Assembly (NCBI RefSeq): GCF_004364175.1 | Contig: NZ_SNZW01000014.1 | Coordinates: 372,001-436,000, forward strand | DNA from: Maribacter caenipelagi | Lineage (GTDB): Bacteria; Bacteroidota; Bacteroidia; Flavobacteriales; Flavobacteriaceae | Direction: 5' to 3' | Length of the DNA stretch: 64,000 bases | In this document: positions 40,256-49,419 of the stretch, piece by piece | How the letters are laid out: every line of letters starts with the position of its first letter | How positions within the stretch are numbered: position 1 is the stretch's first letter | The notes under the pieces: generated by a model | What the model was told of the DNA's origin: nothing | What the model saw: only the letters and a program-made list of their open reading frames with translations | Databases searched by the model: none | Program-made: the position numbers and the translations under genes

Positions 40256-42853
40256 TTATCTAACTAACAATCTACCGCTCCATATTTTCTCATTGGAGTT
40301 TTTCAACTTATAGAGGTATAACCCAGGAGCTAAATCTTTTCTTTCTACAACTATTTCATTTTGCCCTGCTATACTTTCACCTTCCATATGGTGATTTCCT
40401 AAAAGTCTACCGCTCAAAGAATAAATATCTAATTGATAAGTATCTGCCTTTTCTTCATAGAAGAATAAGCTTGAACTTTCAATCATAGGATTCGGATAAA
40501 CAACTGATTTATTTAAATCAGAGTCTACGAATTCTTGACCCAGCTCACGATTATGAAAATCTATATTCTGTAAGGTCATCGACTTCTCTTCTGCATACCC
40601 ATTTTCGGCAACTAGATTAAATGAAAGCACTTTTATATCAGAGAAATCAGTACCCACATCTGAATCATTTTTAAAATCGGTTGCAGATAACGTATAATCA
40701 TCCATTTCACTTACTAAACTGATAGTGGTTTTATAGATTGAACCATCACCTTTAATCAATTGTACATCTAAATTACCTGTTCCTTTTGCCTCAAAACTCA
40801 CTTTGCCATACTCACTTAAATCGACAGCTGCAAACCTCGGACTTAAAGCACGATACACCCCTAAATAATTACTAGTACTACCTTCTAATTTTATATTTCT
40901 TTCAATAGGGTAACCTTCACCAACATACGGTCCATCTGCAGGTAACACTTCATATGTCGCTACAATGGTCTCTTCGGCAGAATCATCTAAGCCCCATGGA
41001 GCATCGGCAACAAATAAATCATCTGGCGTTGTACCCAAACCTGCACTTATTCTAAATCCCAAATCGAACAAAGTTCCTGTTTTTAAAGCTACAGAATCTA
41101 AATATCCATCAATATCCGCTGTTACTCCCAATACCTCAGTATCGCTAGTTTCGGTAAGTTTTAAACCTCCTTCCAGATTTATACTTTCAGAATTATTATT
41201 GTTCACTAAATTCAACAATACTTCGCCGTTTTTATAACTGGCAGACTTTACAAATACTGGCGGAGGAGTTGATCCATTATACTGGGTGATATCTGCATTA
41301 ACTTCTAATAAGTTTAAAATTTCATCGGCTAACAGTAATAAATCATCTACAGAATTTGACCATATTTGAAAATTATAATAAGCCGTATCACTTACATATG
41401 CATCTATATTCCAGTGCGATTCTATGGTAAAATTATCATCTGCATTTACCCTTGCAGAAAAAGTTAAGGCAAACTCAAGACTTCCGTCCGGTTGTTTTAT
41501 TATCGACTTTATAAAATCTTTTTCACGTAATTGAATGTTTGAGACCGATAGTAACTGAGCTCCTAAAAATCTGTCGCAAATAAACTTGCTATGCTCATAA
41601 ACTTTATCATCGGTTTTAATAACCATTAAAGACCCTAAGTTTTCAGACCCATTTAAATAATCTACCGAATAAATATCTGAAGCATTGGTCAAATCTAATA
41701 AATCGCTCGGTGACGATTCTATTGTACTTGTTTCACCAACTACACCCAAAGGAACCAAACTATTTAAAGGAATTTCATTAATTGCTGTTTTAGAGCTGAG
41801 ACCATAAAATGCATTTTTTACTAGCTTTTTTGCCGTTGACTTATCAAATACATAATTAGATTTTGCCCTATTGAAATTTCTTTTACTAATTAAATTCGCC
41901 AATCTGTCATTACTTTCCAATCCCCCTTTATTTGCACTAGAGGTAGTAACAATTACAGGACAAGAAGCAACACCGGAACATGAAGGGTCATCACAATCTA
42001 CCAAGCCGTCACCATCATCATCTACTCCGTTCAAACAATCTTCTTGTGGTACAGGAGCGGTTGGGCACCGAGCACCATCATTACTTGATGCAGCCGGACC
42101 GAAAGCAAAAATATTTGAATTCATATTGCCATCAGTAATATTCTGTACTTGCTCAATTTTATATACCGATCCAGTCTGGTTGGCAGAAATATAAAAATTA
42201 CCATCTACGTCAAAATAAACCGCACCAAATGTGTAGCTTAAACCCTCAAGAATAGGTACTTCTCCCAAATTATATACCTTACCAGTTTCAGGATCAATTT
42301 TAAATAATTTTCTGGTTCTACCTTCTACCGTATACAACATACCATCAGCGGCATTGAAAGCCCAATCGGCAATACCTAAGCTTTGACTTAGTTTAAAAGC
42401 TCCTAAATACTCTAGATATGTAGCTGACTCAGGGTTAATATCTACCTTAAAATAGGAAGAACCACCTGCTTTGAAAAAATAAACACCATCAGGAGAAATA
42501 TCTCCCACGTATTTATTGCCAGTTGGCAATTCTGGAATCGTATATTGATCTACGGTATAATCTTTACCTATTCGTACTATAGTACTAGATGGGGTTGATA
42601 AATATCCCCATAAATAACCGTCCGTTGCATTATAACCCACTCCATTTACATTTCCAGGAGTTATATTTTCTGCAACCAAATAAGAACTACCAGATGCAAG
42701 ATCTAGTGCATAAATGTCATTATATTGAAATAAATATGCATTATAATCGCAGTTGAACGGTTCTGATTGAGCGCTCATATTTAAGGATAGCATAACATAA
42801 ATAATGATTGCTATTAGCTTATAAGAGAATGTAGTTATGTAGTTTTTTTCCAT
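40256..42853 (-). CDS. T9SS-secreted multidomain protein
   Basis: 865 aa with an N-terminal signal ending near 'LSLNMSAQ'. Residues about 35-265 look like a beta-propeller (DUF6923-like): 'FQYNDIYALDLASGSSYLVA', 'VGYNATDGYLWGYLS'. Next comes an acidic calcium-binding-like loop, 'CLNGVDDDGDGLVDCDDPSC' (about 274-293). The middle (320-560) contains a repetitive beta domain I cannot name, and 650-780 resembles a carbohydrate-binding-like fold ('VSFEAKGTGNLDVQLIKG'). The C-terminal 80 residues are a type A T9SS sorting domain: 'VVYPNPMIESSSLFF', 'YQLDIYSLSGRLLGN', 'LAPGLYLYKL'. It should be exported by the type IX system to the surface or medium. Ligand unknown. Confidence 0.85.
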   Translation of the reverse strand: MEKNYITTFSYKLIAIIIYVMLSLNMSAQSEPFNCDYNAYLFQYNDIYALDLASGSSYLVAENITPGNVNGVGYNATDGYLWGYLSTPSSTIVRIGKDYTVDQYTIPELPTGNKYVGDISPDGVYFFKAGGSSYFKVDINPESATYLEYLGAFKLSQSLGIADWAFNAADGMLYTVEGRTRKLFKIDPETGKVYNLGEVPILEGLSYTFGAVYFDVDGNFYISANQTGSVYKIEQVQNITDGNMNSNIFAFGPAASSNDGARCPTAPVPQEDCLNGVDDDGDGLVDCDDPSCSGVASCPVIVTTSSANKGGLESNDRLANLISKRNFNRAKSNYVFDKSTAKKLVKNAFYGLSSKTAINEIPLNSLVPLGVVGETSTIESSPSDLLDLTNASDIYSVDYLNGSENLGSLMVIKTDDKVYEHSKFICDRFLGAQLLSVSNIQLREKDFIKSIIKQPDGSLEFALTFSARVNADDNFTIESHWNIDAYVSDTAYYNFQIWSNSVDDLLLLADEILNLLEVNADITQYNGSTPPPVFVKSASYKNGEVLLNLVNNNNSESINLEGGLKLTETSDTEVLGVTADIDGYLDSVALKTGTLFDLGFRISAGLGTTPDDLFVADAPWGLDDSAEETIVATYEVLPADGPYVGEGYPIERNIKLEGSTSNYLGVYRALSPRFAAVDLSEYGKVSFEAKGTGNLDVQLIKGDGSIYKTTISLVSEMDDYTLSATDFKNDSDVGTDFSDIKVLSFNLVAENGYAEEKSMTLQNIDFHNRELGQEFVDSDLNKSVVYPNPMIESSSLFFYEEKADTYQLDIYSLSGRLLGNHHMEGESIAGQNEIVVERKDLAPGLYLYKLKNSNEKIWSGRLLVR

Positions 42854-42885
42854 AATTTCTACTATTTGAAATAAATATTTCTTCT

Positions 42886-42893
42886 CAAATCTA
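42886..42893 (-). promoter_or_regulatory. -7 promoter box of T9SS gene
   Basis: TAGATTTG on the minus strand matches TAnnTTTG, 33 bases before the ATG at 42853. Confidence 0.4.
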
Positions 42894-42988
42894 AAATAAA
42901 TTATTAAGGAAATTTCTTACAAACATTTGAGATGTATACATAACACGCTCAAATACAATTTATTGTAGATGAACAGTTAAATTCGTCA

Positions 42989-43032
42989 CATTACAAGCTA
43001 ATGAGCTCTTATTAAGAATATTGTAATGAGAT
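42989..43032. promoter_or_regulatory. nested inverted repeats upstream of acyl-CoA synthetase
   Basis: CATTACAA (42989-42996) and TTGTAATG (43021-43028) are exact complements 24 bases apart, and the near-palindrome TAATGAGCTCTTATTA lies between them. The right arm extends to TTGTAATGAGAT, which matches the half-site of the site at 13047-13068. Likely operator for a fatty-acid regulator; inferred. Confidence 0.3.
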
Positions 43033-43107
43033 GCATATTTATTTAACAATACAATTTTAAAATATCGAGTTCTTTCACTATTTTGCAATTCTTATTAGAA
43101 ATTAAGT

Positions 43108-44880
43108 ATGCAAAAAGTTACCCGTCTTTTTGACTTTCCATATTATCAGCTTGAAAAGCATGCCTTAAAAGAGGCATTGGTGTCAAAAAAAAATGGAGAG
43201 TGGATAAAAACATCTACTCAAGAATATATTGATAAAGCAAATGCCATCAGCCGAGGACTTTTACGCCTTGGGGTTAAACCTAACGACAAGATTGCCGTAA
43301 TATCACTTACCAATAGGACAGAGTGGAATATTATGGATATTGGTATTCTTCAACTTGGCGCACAAAACGTACCTATTTACCCGACCATTTCTGAAGAAGA
43401 TTATGCTTATGTTCTAAATCATTCTGAGGCTAAATACTGTTTTGTTTCTTGTCATGAAGTTTATGAAAAAGTAGTTTCAATTAAAGATCAGGTCAAAAGC
43501 TTAGAAAATGTCTATTCTTTTGATGAGCTTACTAATTGTGACAACTGGGGAAAGGTTTTAGAATTAGGTTCAGACAAGTCAAATCAAGATGAAGTTGAAA
43601 AATTAATGCATGCCGTTACTCCCGATGATTTGGCAACATTAATATATACCTCGGGTACAACAGGCAGACCTAAAGGTGTTATGCTATCGCATAATAATTT
43701 GGTCAGTAATGCCATTGAAAGTTCTAAGCGCTTCCCTATCGAAGACGGAAAAACAAAGGCATTAAGCTTCCTACCCCTGTGTCATGTATACGAGAGAATG
43801 CTGATATACCTTTATCAATATAGAGGTGTTTCTATTTACTACGCAGAGTCACTTGATAAAATTAGCGACAATTTGAAAGAAACTAGTCCGCATGTTATGA
43901 CAGCGGTACCTAGACTTTTAGAAAAGGTATATGATAAAATATATGCTAAAGGAACCGAGCTGACCGGAATAAAAAAGAAATTATTCTTTTGGGCCGTAGA
44001 ACTAGGTCTAAAATATGAACCTTATGGTCAAAATGGATGGTGGTACGAAACACAACTTTCTATTGCTAGAAAATTAATTTTCAGTAAATGGAAAGAAGGT
44101 TTAGGTGGCAACCTAGGTTTAATCGCTTCTGGTAGCGCGGCTTTACAACCACGATTATCGCGAATATTTAATGCTGCGGAATTTGGACTTATGGAAGGGT
44201 ACGGATTATCTGAAACTTCACCTGTAATTTCGGTTAATGATATGCGCGAAGGCGGATTCAAAATTGGAACCGTTGGTAAGCCTATAGATAGAACCGAAGT
44301 TAAAATTGCTTCTGACGGAGAGATTTGTATTAAAGGCCCGCAAGTAATGCTTGGGTATTATAAAGATGAAGAAAAAACCAAAGAGGTAATTGTCGATGGG
44401 TATTTCTTAACTGGAGATATTGGAGAATTGGATAGCGACGGATTCTTAAAAGTTACCGACCGTAAAAAAGAAATGTTTAAAACCTCTGGAGGTAAATATG
44501 TAGCACCTCAATTATTAGAAAATCGTTTTAAGCAATCTAGATTTATCGAACAAATTATGGTAGTTGGTGAAGGCGAGAAAATGCCTGCTGCACTGATACA
44601 ACCAGATTTTGAATTCTTAAAAGAATGGGCATCTCTACATAACATTAATGTTCCAGAAAATTCTAGCCTTATAGAGAATGAAAAAGTATTGGAACGTTAC
44701 CAACAAGAAATTGATGAAGCAAATGAAAAATTTGCTAAATGGGAAAAGGTAAAACAGTTCAGACTTACACCAGACGCATGGAGTATGGAAGGTGGCCACC
44801 TTACCCCTACAATGAAATTGAAAAGAAAGATTATTAAGCAGAAATATATGGCGCTGTATAATGATATCTATGAACACTAA
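43108..44880 (+). CDS. long-chain fatty-acid-CoA ligase (FadD15/FAA-like)
   Basis: Activates long-chain fatty acids to acyl-CoA for degradation or lipid synthesis. 590 aa. AMP-binding loop 'LIYTSGTTGRPKGVMLSHNN' (about 177-196), 'FLPLCHVYERM' typical of the long-chain group, 'LMEGYGLSETSPVISVN', 'GYFLTGDIGELDSDGFLKVT', 'DRKKEMFKTSGGKYVAP' and a C-terminal 'LTPTMKLKRKIIKQKY' with the catalytic Lys. The length and these motifs separate it from the 541-aa synthetase at 13120. It lies 300 bases upstream of the fad operon on the same strand. Confidence 0.92.
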   Translation: MQKVTRLFDFPYYQLEKHALKEALVSKKNGEWIKTSTQEYIDKANAISRGLLRLGVKPNDKIAVISLTNRTEWNIMDIGILQLGAQNVPIYPTISEEDYAYVLNHSEAKYCFVSCHEVYEKVVSIKDQVKSLENVYSFDELTNCDNWGKVLELGSDKSNQDEVEKLMHAVTPDDLATLIYTSGTTGRPKGVMLSHNNLVSNAIESSKRFPIEDGKTKALSFLPLCHVYERMLIYLYQYRGVSIYYAESLDKISDNLKETSPHVMTAVPRLLEKVYDKIYAKGTELTGIKKKLFFWAVELGLKYEPYGQNGWWYETQLSIARKLIFSKWKEGLGGNLGLIASGSAALQPRLSRIFNAAEFGLMEGYGLSETSPVISVNDMREGGFKIGTVGKPIDRTEVKIASDGEICIKGPQVMLGYYKDEEKTKEVIVDGYFLTGDIGELDSDGFLKVTDRKKEMFKTSGGKYVAPQLLENRFKQSRFIEQIMVVGEGEKMPAALIQPDFEFLKEWASLHNINVPENSSLIENEKVLERYQQEIDEANEKFAKWEKVKQFRLTPDAWSMEGGHLTPTMKLKRKIIKQKYMALYNDIYEH

Positions 44881-44912
44881 TAGTATTTAATAGCTATTTA
44901 CTAGTAAAACAC

Positions 44913-44954
44913 AACACCCAACTAAGACTCAAAAATGATAATTAGTTGGGTGTT
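44913..44954 (+). terminator. terminator-like hairpin after acyl-CoA ligase
   Basis: AACACCCAACTAA (44913-44925) and TTAGTTGGGTGTT (44942-44954) pair perfectly over 13 bp with a 16-base loop. The sequence after it (TATAGTTTTATG) is only a weak T-tract. Confidence 0.55.
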
Positions 44955-45124
44955 TATAGTTTTATGAGTGATTACATTAATCGTATTATCACATAATGAA
45001 TACTTCATTTTAATCCTATATAGTTAATAGACACACTTCTACATTATTTAAATGACAAAATATTAGTAGAAATAATTATAGGCTCATATTTCTCTAACAT
45101 CACTTCTTAACCAAAATTTAAACT

Positions 45125-45152
45125 AAATTTATTATGCATGCATAATAAATTT
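45125..45152. promoter_or_regulatory. perfect 28-bp palindrome, probable MarR operator
   Basis: Half-site AAATTTATTATGCA is followed directly by its exact reverse complement TGCATAATAAATTT. It ends three bases before the -7 box TATATTTG (45156-45163), so a bound protein would cover the -33 region. The MarR gene begins 29 bases further on, which suggests autoregulation and control of the fad operon. Confidence 0.75.
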
Positions 45153-45155
45153 TCT

Positions 45156-45163
45156 TATATTTG
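45156..45163 (+). promoter_or_regulatory. -7 promoter box of MarR-fad operon
   Basis: TATATTTG matches TAnnTTTG, 18 bases before the ATG. No TTG at -33; the palindrome takes that place, so activation or weak basal transcription is possible. Confidence 0.6.
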
Positions 45164-45181
45164 GGAACCAACTAAAGAAGT

Positions 45182-45613
45182 ATGAAGGAAGCAACGATAG
45201 ATTATGCGTTGAGAGCTACATGGCAAGCAGTAGCAAGAATGTATAATGAAGAAGCAAAGAATTTTGATTCTACTATGGCTGTTGGTTTTACATTACTAAG
45301 TATTGATCCAAAAACGGGCACACCATCTACTTCCCTAGGTCCAAAAATGGGAATGGAAGCGACTAGCCTATCTAGGATTCTGAAAAGTATGGAACAAAAA
45401 GGTCTTATCTTAAGAAAACCTAACCCTAAAGATGGCAGAGGTGTTCTTATTTATCTAACAGACTTCGGACTTGAGAAAAGGAATGATTCTAAAAATACAG
45501 TTCTTAGATTTAATGAGGCAGTAAAAAATGAAGTGACAGATGAAAAATTAGAAAGTTTTTTTGAAGTTACAGATGCCATCAATAAACTCATTGCAGACAA
45601 AAAATTATTTTAA
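45182..45613 (+). CDS. MarR-family transcriptional regulator
   Basis: 143-aa winged-helix repressor. 'AVGFTLLSIDPKTGTPSTSL' begins the DNA-binding part, the recognition helix is in 'MGMEATSLSRILKSMEQKGL', and the wing is 'ILRKPNPKDGRGVLIYLTDF' with the DxR typical of MarR. Flanking helices form the dimer interface. First gene of the fad operon (33 bases to the next), preceded by a perfect palindrome, so a local repressor that responds to acyl-CoA or fatty acids is the likely role; ligand is inferred. Confidence 0.92.
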   Translation: MKEATIDYALRATWQAVARMYNEEAKNFDSTMAVGFTLLSIDPKTGTPSTSLGPKMGMEATSLSRILKSMEQKGLILRKPNPKDGRGVLIYLTDFGLEKRNDSKNTVLRFNEAVKNEVTDEKLESFFEVTDAINKLIADKKLF

Positions 45614-45646
45614 TTCAACATATCAAATTAATACAGCATAAAGTAC

Positions 45647-48052
45647 ATGAACAAGCACATTAAAAAAGTAGCGGTCATTGGCTCAGGAATTATGGGTAGC
45701 GGTATCGCCTGTCATTTTGCAAATATTGGCGTAGAGGTTTTATTGTTAGATATTGTTCCTAGAGAACTGAACGATAAAGAGAAAGCAAAAGGTTTAACCT
45801 TGCAAGACAAAGTAGTTCGCAATAGAATGGTAAATGATTCTTTAACAGCGGCGTTAAAATCAAAGCCATCACCTATTTATCATCAAAAATTTGCCAACCG
45901 TATTACTACGGGTAATATGGAAGATGATATTTCAAAAATATCTAAAGTCGATTGGATTATTGAGGTTGTTGTTGAACGATTAGATATTAAAAAACAAGTA
46001 TTTGAAAATATTGAAAAGTACCGTACTCCGGGTACTTTAATTACTTCGAACACTTCTGGTATTCCTATCAAATTTATGTCAGAAGGTAGAAGTGATGACT
46101 TTCAAAAACATTTTTGTGGTACCCACTTTTTTAACCCTGCACGTTACTTAAAACTTTTTGAGATCATTCCTGGTCCAAAAACAGATGCTGATGTATTAAG
46201 TTTTTTAAATGGATACGGAGAAAAGTTTTTAGGTAAGACTTCTGTAGTTGCCAAAGATACCCCGGCATTTATAGGTAATAGAATTGGAATTTTTAGTATT
46301 CAAAGCCTTTTCCATATGGTCAAGGAAATGGATATGACAGTTGAAGAAGTTGATAAGCTTACCGGTCCTGTTATCGGCAGACCAAAATCTGCTACATTTA
46401 GAACTGTTGACGTTGTTGGTTTAGATACTTTGGTACACGTTGCCAATGGTATTTATGATAATTGTAAAGATGATGAGCGTCACGATTTATTTAAACTACC
46501 AGGTTTCATCAATACCATGATGGAAAATAAATGGTTGGGTAGTAAAACAGGGCAAGGTTTCTATAAGAAATCTAAAGATGCAAAAGGTAAAACCGAAATA
46601 TTAACACTTAATTTAGAAACGATGGATTATCGTTCTAAAAAGAGTGCAAAATTTGCCACGTTAGAATTAACAAAAACGGTTGATAAAGTTGTTGATCGCT
46701 TTACAGTACTTTGTGGCGGAAAAGATAAAGCAGGTGAATTCTATCGTAAGAGTTTCGGACAATTATTTGCCTACGTTTCTCATAGAATACCTGAAATTAC
46801 AGATGAGCTTTATAAGATAGATGATGCTATGAAAGCTGGTTTTGGCTGGGAACATGGTCCTTTCCAAATTTGGGATGCCGTTGGTCTAGATAAAGGTCTT
46901 GAGTTTATTAAGGCTGAAGGTTTAGATGCTGCTGCTTGGGTTCAAGAAATGAAAGCTACCGGTAAAGATTCTTTTTACTCGGTAAAAGAAGGAAGCTCTT
47001 ATTTTTATGATATTCCGAAAAAATCCATGGAAAAAATTCCTGGGCAAGATTCATTTATCATCTTAGATAACATTAGAAAATCTAAAGAAGTATTTAAAAA
47101 TGCCGGTGTTGTTGTTGAAGATTTAGGCGATGGAATTTTGAATGTAGAATTTCAATCTAAAATGAATACCATAGGTGGTGATGTTTTAAGTGGCTTGAAT
47201 AAAGCAATTGACATGGCTGAAAAAGATTTTCAAGGTTTGGTCGTTGGTAACCAAGCACCGAATTTCTCTGTTGGAGCAAACATAGGCATGATTTTCATGA
47301 TGGCAGTCGAGCAAGAATATGACGAGCTGAACATGGCTATTAAAATGTTCCAAGATACTATGATGCGCATGCGTTACTCCTCTATTCCGACAATTTCTGC
47401 CCCTCATGGTATGGCGTTAGGTGGTGGCTGTGAGATTTCACTACATGCAGATAAGGTTGTTGCGGCAGCTGAAACTTATATGGGACTTGTAGAATTTGGA
47501 GTTGGTGTTCTTCCTGGTGGAGGTGGCTCTAAAGAGATGGCGTTACGTGCTCAAGACACTTTTAAGAAAGGTGATGTTGAATTAAACGTATTACAAGAAT
47601 ACTTCTTGACCATAGGTATGGCAAAAGTATCTACTTCAGCCTACGAAGCTTTTGATTTAGGATTGCTTCAAAAAGGTAAAGATGTTGTAGTAGTTAACAA
47701 AGACCGTCAAATAGCGACTGCAAAAGCTCATGCTATTTTAATGGCAGATTCTGGGTATACACAACCACCAGCTCGCAAAGATATTAAAGTACTAGGTAAA
47801 CAGGCTTTAGGTATGTTCGTGGTAGGTACAGATGCTATGGAAGCTAGCCACTATATTAGCGAACATGATAAGAAAATTGCAAATAAGCTTGCTTATGTAA
47901 TGGCGGGTGGTGATTTATCAGAACCTACGTTAGTATCTGAGCAATATCTTTTGGATATAGAGCGTGAAGCTTTCTTATCGCTATGTACCGAGAGAAAAAC
48001 TTTGGAACGTATTCAGCATATGTTGAAAACGGGTAAGCCATTACGTAACTAA
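45647..48052 (+). CDS. fadN: 3-hydroxyacyl-CoA dehydrogenase/enoyl-CoA hydratase (FadN-like)
   Basis: Bifunctional beta-oxidation enzyme, 801 aa. The dehydrogenase comes first: Rossmann motif VIGSGIMGSGIACHFAN, 'KVDWIIEVVVERLDIKK', 'SNTSGIPIKFMSEGRSDDF' and 'GTHFFNPARYLKLFEIIPG' with the catalytic His. The hydratase domain is C-terminal: 'FQGLVVGNQAPNFSVGANIG' and 'SAPHGMALGGGCEISLHADK', with 'FGVGVLPGGGGSKEMALRA'. This order (dehydrogenase then hydratase) is that of Bacillus FadN, the reverse of FadB/FadJ. Fits with thiolase and acyl-CoA dehydrogenase genes following. Confidence 0.92.
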   Translation: MNKHIKKVAVIGSGIMGSGIACHFANIGVEVLLLDIVPRELNDKEKAKGLTLQDKVVRNRMVNDSLTAALKSKPSPIYHQKFANRITTGNMEDDISKISKVDWIIEVVVERLDIKKQVFENIEKYRTPGTLITSNTSGIPIKFMSEGRSDDFQKHFCGTHFFNPARYLKLFEIIPGPKTDADVLSFLNGYGEKFLGKTSVVAKDTPAFIGNRIGIFSIQSLFHMVKEMDMTVEEVDKLTGPVIGRPKSATFRTVDVVGLDTLVHVANGIYDNCKDDERHDLFKLPGFINTMMENKWLGSKTGQGFYKKSKDAKGKTEILTLNLETMDYRSKKSAKFATLELTKTVDKVVDRFTVLCGGKDKAGEFYRKSFGQLFAYVSHRIPEITDELYKIDDAMKAGFGWEHGPFQIWDAVGLDKGLEFIKAEGLDAAAWVQEMKATGKDSFYSVKEGSSYFYDIPKKSMEKIPGQDSFIILDNIRKSKEVFKNAGVVVEDLGDGILNVEFQSKMNTIGGDVLSGLNKAIDMAEKDFQGLVVGNQAPNFSVGANIGMIFMMAVEQEYDELNMAIKMFQDTMMRMRYSSIPTISAPHGMALGGGCEISLHADKVVAAAETYMGLVEFGVGVLPGGGGSKEMALRAQDTFKKGDVELNVLQEYFLTIGMAKVSTSAYEAFDLGLLQKGKDVVVVNKDRQIATAKAHAILMADSGYTQPPARKDIKVLGKQALGMFVVGTDAMEASHYISEHDKKIANKLAYVMAGGDLSEPTLVSEQYLLDIEREAFLSLCTERKTLERIQHMLKTGKPLRN

Positions 48053-48060
48053 AAATTACG

Positions 48061-48146
48061 TAGCTGTTAGCCAATAGCAATTAGCTATGGGCCTATTTTA
48101 AAACAACAATTAAATGCTAATAGCTAAAAGCTAATAGCCTAAAGCA
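48061..48146 (+). repeat. degenerate TAGC-type repeat in operon spacer
   Basis: The 100-base spacer between fadN and fadA is built from repeated 5-8-base words: TAGCTGTTAGCC, AATAGC, TTAGCTATGG, TGCTAATAGCT, AAAAGCTAATAGCC. At least seven AGC-containing words occur in both orientations, so several weak hairpins are possible. No coding sequence. Confidence 0.6.
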
Positions 48147-48152
48147 TAAAAA

Positions 48153-49343
48153 ATGAAAACTGCATATATAGTAAAAGGATATAGAACTGCTGTTGGAAAA
48201 GCTCCAAAAGGTGTTTTCCGTTTCAAGCGAACAGATGAATTGGCTGCCGAAACCATTGAATATATGATGAAGGAATTGCCACAATTCGATAAAAAACGTA
48301 TTGATGATGTAATCGTAGGTAATGCAATGCCTGAAGGTTCTCAGGGTTTAAACATGGCAAGACTAATTTCTTTGATGGGATTGGACATTGTTGATGTACC
48401 AGGTGTAACGGTAAATAGATTCTGCGCATCAGGTTTAGAAACTATCGGTGTTGCCGCAGCTAAAATTCAAGCTGGTATGGCCGATTGTATTATTGCCGGT
48501 GGTGCAGAAAGTATGAGTTCTGTTCCAATGACAGGTAATAAACCAGAGCTAAATTATGACTTAGCAAGTTCAGGTCATGAAGATTATTACTGGGGAATGG
48601 GTAATACTGCCGAAGCTGTAGCAAATGAATACAAAGTATCTCGGGAAGATCAAGATAATTTTGCCTACAACTCTCATATGAAAGCTTTAAAAGCACAAGC
48701 AGAAGACCGTTTTCAGAGTCAGATAGCACCTATTGAAGTTGAAGAAACTTATTTAGACGCCAACGGAAAAAAAGCTCATCGTAAATATACGGTCACCAAA
48801 GATGAAGGTCCCAGAAAAGGAACTTCTGTAGAGGTATTAAATAAACTTCGTCCAGTTTTTGCTGCTGGCGGAAGCGTAACTGCAGGTAACTCATCTCAAA
48901 TGAGCGATGGTGCAGCATTCGTTTTGATAATGAGTGAAGAAATGGTGAAAGAATTAAACCTTGAACCTATTGCTAGATTGGTAAATTATGCTGCTGCAGG
49001 TGTGCCACCAAGAATAATGGGTATTGGTCCTATTGCCGCTATTCCAAAAGCATTAAAGCAAGCAGGTTTAAAGTTAAATGATATTGATTTAATAGAATTA
49101 AACGAAGCCTTCGCTTCTCAATCTTTGGCAGTAATGCGCGAATTGAATATCAATCAAGATATCGTTAACGTAAATGGTGGCGCTATTGCCCTTGGTCATC
49201 CGTTAGGATGTACCGGAGCAAAATTATCTGTACAGTTATTTGATGAAATGCGCAAAAGAGATATGCAAGGCAAATACGGTATGGTTACCATGTGCGTAGG
49301 TACAGGTCAAGGTGCTGCAGGAATATTTGAATTTTTAAATTAA
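48153..49343 (+). CDS. fadA: acetyl-CoA C-acyltransferase (thiolase)
   Basis: Last step of beta-oxidation: cleaves 3-ketoacyl-CoA with CoA. 396 aa. Nucleophile Cys is in 'VNRFCASGLETIGVAAAKIQ' (about Cys90); 'LNEAFASQSLAVMRELN' and 'NVNGGAIALGHPLGCTGAKL' hold the His, and 'MVTMCVGTGQGAAGIFEF' the second Cys. All three catalytic motifs are intact. Third gene of the operon, separated from fadN by a repetitive spacer. Confidence 0.95.
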   Translation: MKTAYIVKGYRTAVGKAPKGVFRFKRTDELAAETIEYMMKELPQFDKKRIDDVIVGNAMPEGSQGLNMARLISLMGLDIVDVPGVTVNRFCASGLETIGVAAAKIQAGMADCIIAGGAESMSSVPMTGNKPELNYDLASSGHEDYYWGMGNTAEAVANEYKVSREDQDNFAYNSHMKALKAQAEDRFQSQIAPIEVEETYLDANGKKAHRKYTVTKDEGPRKGTSVEVLNKLRPVFAAGGSVTAGNSSQMSDGAAFVLIMSEEMVKELNLEPIARLVNYAAAGVPPRIMGIGPIAAIPKALKQAGLKLNDIDLIELNEAFASQSLAVMRELNINQDIVNVNGGAIALGHPLGCTGAKLSVQLFDEMRKRDMQGKYGMVTMCVGTGQGAAGIFEFLN

Positions 49344-49350
49344 CAATTTT

Positions 49351-49412
49351 ACTGATTACTATAAAAGTATTTACTGAATACTTAATACTAATTACTTTAT
49401 ACTAAATACTAT
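49351..49412 (+). repeat. degenerate TACT-type repeat in operon spacer
   Basis: The spacer between fadA and the acyl-CoA dehydrogenase gene is made of TACTGATTACTAT, TTTACTGAATACT, TAATACTAATTACT and TATACTAAATACT, i.e. runs of TACTnAATACT-like words. It does not resemble the TAGC-type spacer upstream but has the same organisation. Confidence 0.55.
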
Positions 49413-49419
49413 TAACATC

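Larger units (their letters stand above)
44881..45181. other. 301-base intergenic region
   Basis: It holds a terminator-like hairpin (44913-44954), about 165 bases of AT-rich sequence in which I see no gene or conserved signal, then the 28-bp palindrome and promoter box of the MarR gene. No open reading frame longer than about 20 codons stands out. Confidence 0.6.
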
